From Thermobaculum sp042408415 (lineage in GTDB: Bacteria > Chloroflexota > Chloroflexia > Thermobaculales > Thermobaculaceae): a DNA stretch of 23,108 nt. Shown one piece after another: positions 6,586-14,500 of this stretch. The notes below the pieces were generated by a model, which was not told where the DNA came from, did not search any database, and saw only the letters and a program-made list of their open reading frames with translations. The position numbers and the translations under genes are program-made. The DNA is taken from the NCBI GenBank assembly GCA_042408415.1, contig JBHORE010000022.1, positions 1 through 23,108 of the forward strand, written 5' to 3'. The first letter of the stretch is position 1, and the number at the start of each line of letters is the position of its first letter.

Positions 6586-9500
6586 ATGGATAGTTCAGAT
6601 CCCATGGGCACCGGGACTGGTCCAGAAAGCTATTTACCTTGGTACGCGGCCTATATACCTGTATTAGTTATAGAAAGCGACTCTAACAAAGTCATATTCG
6701 CTAATGAGTTTGCTCTTGAGCTAATAGGTAAGAACGCTGACGAGGTCGTGGGGAGATCGGCTTGCGAAGTCCTGCATGGCTCTCATGCCGATCACTCGGG
6801 ATCCTGCCCAATTGGGCGTTTAGGTACTAGTATTGATGGAGATTACCTGACCTTTACGGATCAGATCTTCCTACGCAACGAATTCCCAACTGAAGTTAGG
6901 TTTTTCGCCTCCCCCTTAATAGAAGACGAGGAAGGTGAGTTTAGTGCTCATAATGCTATCTTGCTGCTGATAGATACTTCTTCCTCTACAACTATAAATA
7001 GCTCCCAATTTGCAGCTCTCCACAAGATGTCTGCTGCGTTGATTATTACAGATGCTGACGATAACGTTCTCTATGTCAGTAGTACAGCTTTAGAACTGCT
7101 AGGTTTCAGAGGTAGAGAAACTGATAGCACTAAGGTCCAGGATATGTTCTCGGACTGTGACTTGTTTTCTTTGCATGGTGAGAGTATCAGTTTGGACAAG
7201 CTATTGGATAATAGCTCACCAGGCAGCTTACCTGTCGACTACATAATTGGACTGAGGAAGTCGGGCATAGAGCTTTGTATTCAATTTACGATCTTGTCTG
7301 TCAAACTGCGGGATACTGAGTTGCGGTTTATTCTTCTAAACAACTTAACTCATGTCCGAGATCTATATAGGTCCCTGCTCAGCCTTCGAAACGAGAACAG
7401 CGCGATCTTGGAAGAGTCTCCCTTGGGGATAGCTGTTTTTGATCCCAACGGTCGTCTTATTAGAGTCAACAAGGCTTGGGAAAACATATGGCTTACTGAT
7501 AGAGACAAGATAGGTTATTACAACATATTTTCCGATAGACAGCTTCTTGAAAAGGGTCTGATGCCTTATATACGGCAAGCTTTTCAGGGGGTATCTGTAT
7601 CAGTCCCTCCAATCAAATATGAGATTCAGCTTGAAGATGGCTATGCTAGGACTATCAACAAATATGTGAAAGGTGTGATGTTTCCTGTGCAGCTCGGAAA
7701 TGAGCTGCAGGAAGTGGTGTTTGTACAGGAAGACATAACCTCACAGCAGGAAGCTGAGCAGCAGCTAGCAGCTCAATACGGTGTAAACAGGTTACTAGTG
7801 AGTGCTTCTTCTCTAGAAGAGGTGTGCGAGAGGATATTACGGATCGTAGGTCCCGCATTCAAGTGGGATTATGCCTCCATCTGGACTCAACAGGGTGATC
7901 AAGATTCCCCTATGTGTTTACATAGCTGGAGATCGGCGCGTATAGCTGTTGATAAGCAGATCGATTTTAGAAACTTGTGGGGTGCTGATTATAGGATCAT
8001 TGACGACGTAAAGGATGGATCTCCCGTTTGGGCTGTCCACTCAATCGGTGCTAATGGCCCTAATACAAAAGATGAGATCTGGACTGGAGTGGCTATTCCC
8101 ATCAATGTAGGGGGCAAGGTAATAGGAGCTCTTGAGTTCTGGAGAGAAGGCAATCACGGTAGAGATTCCAAAAGCCTAAGGGTGCTTCAGAGAATAGCCG
8201 ATGATATAGGTGCGTTCGTTCACAATCGATGGCAGGAGCAAGCCAGAAGAGAAGCGGAGGAAAAGTACAGGCGTATATTTGAAAACTCTGTTGAGGGTAT
8301 GTTCCAGCTGTCTGCGGAAGGTAAGCTAGTGGCGGCTAATCCTGCTTTCGCTAGGATATTAGGCTACTCTAGTGTTGAGGATGTCATTGGTTTAGAAGCG
8401 GATAATCTGCAGAGAGTCTGCGTCGATGGTGATTGCTTTGATGACCTCAAGCAAGAGTTGCGTGCCAAGGGGTCCGTCAAAGATTACCAGGCAAAGATAA
8501 CCAGAGTCGATGGAGCTGCTATATGGGTACTTATTAGTATTCGGAAGATTTTAGACGACTCTGGAAATGCTATTGCTTACGAAGGCACCGTACAGGACAT
8601 AACAGATAGGAAGCTATCGGAAGAGGCTTTACTTGAGAGCGAAGCTAGATTCCGAATGCTGTTTGAGCAATCTCCTGATGCCATTCTCCTTATAGATCCC
8701 CATGATGACCAGGTTTTTTGGAAGATAGTGGACTGCAATGAGGCCGCTTGCAGGATGAATGGCTACTCTAGAGAGGAATTAATAGGTCAACCGTTAGATA
8801 TTCTGCACCCGGTACCTATGAACCCAAAGGAGTGTGAGCAACACCTACAGTCTTTGAGGACTAACGGCCCTGATAAGCTGGAGGCTCTGCACAAAAGCAA
8901 GGATGGAAGACTGATACTGGTTGAGTCTTCATCTTCCCTAATCACTGTCAACGGTCGGGAACTCATACTTGGTATCGATCGAGATATTAGCGAAAGAAAG
9001 CGTGCTGAGGAGAACCTGCGCGAGAGCGAGCTACGCTTTCGAACGCTCTTTGAGCATTCCCCTGATGCCATATTACTTCTGGATCCATATGACTTAGAAG
9101 TTCCCTGGAGGATCGTGGATTGTAACGATGCTGCCTGCCAGATGAATGGTTACTCTAGAGAAGAGCTAATAGGCTCTCCCATATCCATGCTGGATCCAAG
9201 CATGGAAGATTTAGATGAGAGGAATAGGCATCTGGCGCAGATAAGACGAGAAGGTGTGGTAAAGGGGGAGGATTGGCATCGAAGGAAGGATGGTACTCTC
9301 TTCCCAATTGAGTTCACTACTTCACTGATAATGGTAGGGGGTAGGGAGCTAGTACTGGGCATAGACAGAGATATAACTGAGCGCAAGAGATCGGAAAACT
9401 TGTTAGCCCTACAAGTAAAGAGGCAAGACATGCTAGCAGAGCTTGGGCAGAGAGCTCTGGGTCATATGAGTTTGGATGACCTGCTAGAAGACGCTCTGGC

Positions 9501-11529
9501 AGTCTCCCTTCAGTCTCTGGGTCTTGCCGGCATAGCCTACTATGGGTTTGATCAAGATAGAAATCAGCTTGTATTAAGATCCTCTCTTGGGTGGGATATT
9601 AGCCTTACTCCGAGTCACCTTGAGGTCTCAGATATCTCGCAATGGTGGAGAGCGCTTTGGAGTAGTGATAATCCTCCAAATGTCCTAAGCGGGAGGGATA
9701 GAGATGAAGATGCAAACTATCTAACAATGATGGTGCATGGCAGGGATGAACCTTACGGAGTGTTGGTTGCCCGTAGGAAAGAGAATAGAGGATTCGACGA
9801 AGCGGATCTTCATTTCTTGCGCTCTGTTTCTAACGTCATAGCTAATGGCGTCGAAAGGATCAATCTTGAAGCTCAGATATCTGAAAATCACCTCAGAGTG
9901 CTTGCACAGAGTAAGTCTGATGTTCTTCTTATCTGTGATCCTTCTGGAGCTATAAAGTATGTAAGTCCATCAATTGAAGATGTACTTGGATATACAAAAG
10001 ATAGCTTGTTTAGTGTCAATGTAGACGATATTCTGCATCCCAACGATATAAGCAGATATAAGGATTTTCTCACTAATTTATTGCCTATGCATGGACGACC
10101 TTCTACCACAGAGCTCAGGTTTAGGCGTCAGGACGGCACATGGCGATACATGGAGGTTATAGGTACCAATCTCCTTGATGATCCCACTATTAAGGGTGTG
10201 TTACTGAACTGCAGGGATGTAACTGATCGTCGTGAGGCTGCTATCAATCAGGAGAGGGCCCGTATCGCGAGAGAAATGCATGATACTCTTGCGCAGGTGC
10301 TAGGCTATGTCAATACTAAAGCTCAGGCAGTACATAGAATGTTATCTCATGGGAGTGTAAAAGAAGCTATTAGCCAGCTAGAGCAGCTGGCAAGCGCTGC
10401 TAGATCCGCATATGCGGATCTTAGGGAAGATATACTAGGCTTGAGGACTTCCGTTGACTCCGAACGTAGATTGAAAGACTCTTTGCTTGATTACATCAGT
10501 ACTTGGGAGCGGCAGAGCTCAATCAAAGTAGAGCTGGAAATAGATCCATGCGTGGACCTAGATGCCATTCCATCTTCTGCTGAGATCCAGCTTCTTAGGA
10601 TTATCCAAGAATCGCTGGCCAATGTCCGAAAGCACTCCAATGCCTCCTCTGCCAAGGTGAAGTTTGAAGAAATCGACAACTGGCTGCAAGTAACGATAGA
10701 AGATGATGGACAGGGATTTGATGTTCATGACCAAGGGCGCAGCGATTTCCCGAGATTTGGAATATCTATGATGAGGGAAAGAGCAGAGGCAATTGGAGGG
10801 CTGTTATGTATAAACTCAGAGCCAGGGATTGGCACGACTGTGATAGTACGGATACCAATAAGCCGTGAATCATCAGATGTGTCTGGCAAATCTGGCTTGA
10901 AGGTAGTTATCGCTGATGATCACGCACTATTCCGAGACGGTATCAAAAGCTTATTGGAATCCGAAGGTTTTCGAGTCGTGGGAGAAGCTAGTAATGGCCA
11001 GGAAGCTGTGGAGCTTGTGCGTAGCCTGAATCCTGATCTGGTTCTTATGGATCTATCAATGCCAGTAATGAGAGGTCTGGACGCAATCAAACTAATTAGC
11101 GCAAGCATGCCTAACGTAAAAGTCATAGTACTCACGGCATCTGAAGATGATAAGGACCTATTTGAGGCTATTAAGGCCGGAGCGCAAGGCTTTATCCCTA
11201 AGAATCTGGAATCCGGGGAGTTCTTCCAGTTATTACAAAACGTTATCCGCGGAGAACCAGCTATTACTCCTCGATTGGCCGGCAAGTTGATCGACGAGTT
11301 CTCAAGACCTGTAAGGAGCTCTTCGTTGCAGATGCTGACAGATAGAGAGCAAGAGATACTCCAATTGCTCGTAAATGGGGTCACTTCTACTAAGGACTTA
11401 TCCCGACAACTTGGGGTTAGCGAGCATACGGTGAAATATCACTTAAGGAATATCCTATCCAAGCTCCATCTCCAAAGTAGAGCACAGGTGGTTGCTTGGG
11501 CAGTACAACATGGCCTAAGCAGCAAGTAG
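6586..11529 (+). CDS. Single-chain PAS/GAF sensor histidine kinase fused to receiver and LuxR-type DNA-binding domain
   Basis: A 1647-residue protein with no membrane segments, so a cytosolic sensor. Approximate order: PAS 25-130 (Cys60 and Cys74), PAS 140-255, PAS 270-388, GAF 395-550, PAS 557-677, two near-duplicate PAS 682-806 and 811-936, GAF 945-1095, PAS 1098-1218, HisKA_3 dimerisation domain 1221-1290 with phospho-acceptor His1232 in AREMHDTLAQ, HATPase 1330-1426 (N-box Asn1346 in ESLANVRKH, G1 EDDGQGFD, then EPGIGTTV), receiver 1438-1552 (Asp1444/Asp1445, phospho-acceptor Asp1489 in LVLMDLSMP, Thr1517, Lys1539), and LuxR/NarL HTH 1582-1640 (LTDREQEILQLL to VSEHTVKYHLRNIL). Kinase, receiver and output, usually two NarX/NarL-like proteins, are one chain, and all key residues are intact. 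Start ATG 6586 was chosen for AGGAG 7 bp upstream; ATG 6556 would add ten residues without a ribosome site. The signal and target genes are unknown. Confidence 0.93.
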   Translation: MDSSDPMGTGTGPESYLPWYAAYIPVLVIESDSNKVIFANEFALELIGKNADEVVGRSACEVLHGSHADHSGSCPIGRLGTSIDGDYLTFTDQIFLRNEFPTEVRFFASPLIEDEEGEFSAHNAILLLIDTSSSTTINSSQFAALHKMSAALIITDADDNVLYVSSTALELLGFRGRETDSTKVQDMFSDCDLFSLHGESISLDKLLDNSSPGSLPVDYIIGLRKSGIELCIQFTILSVKLRDTELRFILLNNLTHVRDLYRSLLSLRNENSAILEESPLGIAVFDPNGRLIRVNKAWENIWLTDRDKIGYYNIFSDRQLLEKGLMPYIRQAFQGVSVSVPPIKYEIQLEDGYARTINKYVKGVMFPVQLGNELQEVVFVQEDITSQQEAEQQLAAQYGVNRLLVSASSLEEVCERILRIVGPAFKWDYASIWTQQGDQDSPMCLHSWRSARIAVDKQIDFRNLWGADYRIIDDVKDGSPVWAVHSIGANGPNTKDEIWTGVAIPINVGGKVIGALEFWREGNHGRDSKSLRVLQRIADDIGAFVHNRWQEQARREAEEKYRRIFENSVEGMFQLSAEGKLVAANPAFARILGYSSVEDVIGLEADNLQRVCVDGDCFDDLKQELRAKGSVKDYQAKITRVDGAAIWVLISIRKILDDSGNAIAYEGTVQDITDRKLSEEALLESEARFRMLFEQSPDAILLIDPHDDQVFWKIVDCNEAACRMNGYSREELIGQPLDILHPVPMNPKECEQHLQSLRTNGPDKLEALHKSKDGRLILVESSSSLITVNGRELILGIDRDISERKRAEENLRESELRFRTLFEHSPDAILLLDPYDLEVPWRIVDCNDAACQMNGYSREELIGSPISMLDPSMEDLDERNRHLAQIRREGVVKGEDWHRRKDGTLFPIEFTTSLIMVGGRELVLGIDRDITERKRSENLLALQVKRQDMLAELGQRALGHMSLDDLLEDALAVSLQSLGLAGIAYYGFDQDRNQLVLRSSLGWDISLTPSHLEVSDISQWWRALWSSDNPPNVLSGRDRDEDANYLTMMVHGRDEPYGVLVARRKENRGFDEADLHFLRSVSNVIANGVERINLEAQISENHLRVLAQSKSDVLLICDPSGAIKYVSPSIEDVLGYTKDSLFSVNVDDILHPNDISRYKDFLTNLLPMHGRPSTTELRFRRQDGTWRYMEVIGTNLLDDPTIKGVLLNCRDVTDRREAAINQERARIAREMHDTLAQVLGYVNTKAQAVHRMLSHGSVKEAISQLEQLASAARSAYADLREDILGLRTSVDSERRLKDSLLDYISTWERQSSIKVELEIDPCVDLDAIPSSAEIQLLRIIQESLANVRKHSNASSAKVKFEEIDNWLQVTIEDDGQGFDVHDQGRSDFPRFGISMMRERAEAIGGLLCINSEPGIGTTVIVRIPISRESSDVSGKSGLKVVIADDHALFRDGIKSLLESEGFRVVGEASNGQEAVELVRSLNPDLVLMDLSMPVMRGLDAIKLISASMPNVKVIVLTASEDDKDLFEAIKAGAQGFIPKNLESGEFFQLLQNVIRGEPAITPRLAGKLIDEFSRPVRSSSLQMLTDREQEILQLLVNGVTSTKDLSRQLGVSEHTVKYHLRNILSKLHLQSRAQVVAWAVQHGLSSK
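8629..9393 (+). repeat. Tandem duplicated PAS-domain coding segment inside the sensor gene
   Basis: Two adjacent PAS units (8629-9003 and 9016-9393) share RFR-x-LFE-x-SPDAILL, IVDCN-x-AAC-x-MNGYSREELIG and LGIDRDI-x-ERKR. This is much closer than any other PAS pair in the protein and indicates an internal tandem duplication. Confidence 0.8.
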
Positions 11530-11579
11530 TCCAGATAGGGTAGGACCTACACTTAAGTGTAGGTCCTACCCTATCTGGA
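11530..11579. repeat. Central 50-bp non-coding palindrome at the symmetry axis
   Basis: Only 50 bp separate the stop codons of the two convergent sensor-kinase copies, and all of it is palindromic about the CTTAAG at 11552-11557. Each half also holds a smaller near-palindrome, GTAGG-A-CCTAC on the left and its complement on the right, flanking ACACTTAAGTGT. In a normal genome a perfect stem of up to about 25 bp here could be the sensor gene's transcription terminator. A stem longer than half the assembly word length would let an assembler turn round onto the opposite strand. No U-tract is visible, because the sequence returns straight into the mirrored gene. A hairpin-telomere tip would look the same. 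Confidence 0.9.
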
Positions 11580-14500
11580 CTACTTGCTGCTTAGGCCATG
11601 TTGTACTGCCCAAGCAACCACCTGTGCTCTACTTTGGAGATGGAGCTTGGATAGGATATTCCTTAAGTGATATTTCACCGTATGCTCGCTAACCCCAAGT
11701 TGTCGGGATAAGTCCTTAGTAGAAGTGACCCCATTTACGAGCAATTGGAGTATCTCTTGCTCTCTATCTGTCAGCATCTGCAACGAAGAGCTCCTTACAG
11801 GTCTTGAGAACTCGTCGATCAACTTGCCGGCCAATCGAGGAGTAATAGCTGGTTCTCCGCGGATAACGTTTTGTAATAACTGGAAGAACTCCCCGGATTC
11901 CAGATTCTTAGGGATAAAGCCTTGCGCTCCGGCCTTAATAGCCTCAAATAGGTCCTTATCATCTTCAGATGCCGTGAGTACTATGACTTTTACGTTAGGC
12001 ATGCTTGCGCTAATTAGTTTGATTGCGTCCAGACCTCTCATTACTGGCATTGATAGATCCATAAGAACCAGATCAGGATTCAGGCTACGCACAAGCTCCA
12101 CAGCTTCCTGGCCATTACTAGCTTCTCCCACGACTCGAAAACCTTCGGATTCCAATAAGCTTTTGATACCGTCTCGGAATAGTGCGTGATCATCAGCGAT
12201 AACTACCTTCAAGCCAGATTTGCCAGACACATCTGATGATTCACGGCTTATTGGTATCCGTACTATCACAGTCGTGCCAATCCCTGGCTCTGAGTTTATA
12301 CATAACAGCCCTCCAATTGCCTCTGCTCTTTCCCTCATCATAGATATTCCAAATCTCGGGAAATCGCTGCGCCCTTGGTCATGAACATCAAATCCCTGTC
12401 CATCATCTTCTATCGTTACTTGCAGCCAGTTGTCGATTTCTTCAAACTTCACCTTGGCAGAGGAGGCATTGGAGTGCTTTCGGACATTGGCCAGCGATTC
12501 TTGGATAATCCTAAGAAGCTGGATCTCAGCAGAAGATGGAATGGCATCTAGGTCCACGCATGGATCTATTTCCAGCTCTACTTTGATTGAGCTCTGCCGC
12601 TCCCAAGTACTGATGTAATCAAGCAAAGAGTCTTTCAATCTACGTTCGGAGTCAACGGAAGTCCTCAAGCCTAGTATATCTTCCCTAAGATCCGCATATG
12701 CGGATCTAGCAGCGCTTGCCAGCTGCTCTAGCTGGCTAATAGCTTCTTTTACACTCCCATGAGATAACATTCTATGTACTGCCTGAGCTTTAGTATTGAC
12801 ATAGCCTAGCACCTGCGCAAGAGTATCATGCATTTCTCTCGCGATACGGGCCCTCTCCTGATTGATAGCAGCCTCACGACGATCAGTTACATCCCTGCAG
12901 TTCAGTAACACACCCTTAATAGTGGGATCATCAAGGAGATTGGTACCTATAACCTCCATGTATCGCCATGTGCCGTCCTGACGCCTAAACCTGAGCTCTG
13001 TGGTAGAAGGTCGTCCATGCATAGGCAATAAATTAGTGAGAAAATCCTTATATCTGCTTATATCGTTGGGATGCAGAATATCGTCTACATTGACACTAAA
13101 CAAGCTATCTTTTGTATATCCAAGTACATCTTCAATTGATGGACTTACATACTTTATAGCTCCAGAAGGATCACAGATAAGAAGAACATCAGACTTACTC
13201 TGTGCAAGCACTCTGAGGTGATTTTCAGATATCTGAGCTTCAAGATTGATCCTTTCGACGCCATTAGCTATGACGTTAGAAACAGAGCGCAAGAAATGAA
13301 GATCCGCTTCGTCGAATCCTCTATTCTCTTTCCTACGGGCAACCAACACTCCGTAAGGTTCATCCCTGCCATGCACCATCATTGTTAGATAGTTTGCATC
13401 TTCATCTCTATCCCTCCCGCTTAGGACATTTGGAGGATTATCACTACTCCAAAGCGCTCTCCACCATTGCGAGATATCTGAGACCTCAAGGTGACTCGGA
13501 GTAAGGCTAATATCCCACCCAAGAGAGGATCTTAATACAAGCTGATTTCTATCTTGATCAAACCCATAGTAGGCTATGCCGGCAAGACCCAGAGACTGAA
13601 GGGAGACTGCCAGAGCGTCTTCTAGCAGGTCATCCAAACTCATATGACCCAGAGCTCTCTGCCCAAGCTCTGCTAGCATGTCTTGCCTCTTTACTTGTAG
13701 GGCTAACAAGTTTTCCGATCTCTTGCGCTCAGTTATATCTCTGTCTATGCCCAGTACTAGCTCCCTACCCCCTACCATTATCAGTGAAGTAGTGAACTCA
13801 ATTGGGAAGAGAGTACCATCCTTCCTTCGATGCCAATCCTCCCCCTTTACCACACCTTCTCGTCTTATCTGCGCCAGATGCCTATTCCTCTCATCTAAAT
13901 CTTCCATGCTTGGATCCAGCATGGATATGGGAGAGCCTATTAGCTCTTCTCTAGAGTAACCATTCATCTGGCAGGCAGCATCGTTACAATCCACGATCCT
14001 CCAGGGAACTTCTAAGTCATATGGATCCAGAAGTAATATGGCATCAGGGGAATGCTCAAAGAGCGTTCGAAAGCGTAGCTCGCTCTCGCGCAGGTTCTCC
14101 TCAGCACGCTTTCTTTCGCTAATATCTCGATCGATACCAAGTATGAGTTCCCGACCGTTGACAGTGATTAGGGAAGATGAAGACTCAACCAGTATCAGTC
14201 TTCCATCCTTGCTTTTGTGCAGAGCCTCCAGCTTATCAGGGCCGTTAGTCCTCAAAGACTGTAGGTGTTGCTCACACTCCTTTGGGTTCATAGGTACCGG
14301 GTGCAGAATATCTAACGGTTGACCTATTAATTCCTCTCTAGAGTAGCCATTCATCCTGCAAGCGGCCTCATTGCAGTCCACTATCTTCCAAAAAACCTGG
14401 TCATCATGGGGATCTATAAGGAGAATGGCATCAGGAGATTGCTCAAACAGCATTCGGAATCTAGCTTCGCTCTCAAGTAAAGCCTCTTCCGATAGCTTCC

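Larger units (their letters stand above)
1..11554 (+). repeat. Left arm of a window-wide perfect inverted repeat
   Basis: This half of the window is the exact reverse complement of 11555-23108. Every open reading frame here has a partner of identical length and translation whose coordinates sum to 23109, and the non-coding stretches compared by eye (1510-1819 against 21290-21599, the promoter regions, the central junction) also match base for base. There is no spacer between the arms. Real long inverted duplications normally have a spacer and some divergence, so total identity over 11.5 kb points to a fold-back of one molecule or contig, or to a hairpin chromosome end. Confidence 0.98.

Noticed and set aside
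10920..11384. 154-residue open frame antisense to the receiver/LuxR part of the sensor (and its mirror at 11725-12189)
   Set aside because: It lies wholly inside a well-supported gene, is low-complexity Ser/Leu/Arg-rich and has no recognisable domain. It is a shadow of the real frame.
11530..11579. Terminal inverted repeats of a transposon or composite element
   Set aside because: No transposase, integrase, target-site duplication or insertion-sequence ends. The symmetry covers ordinary chromosomal genes with no element boundary.
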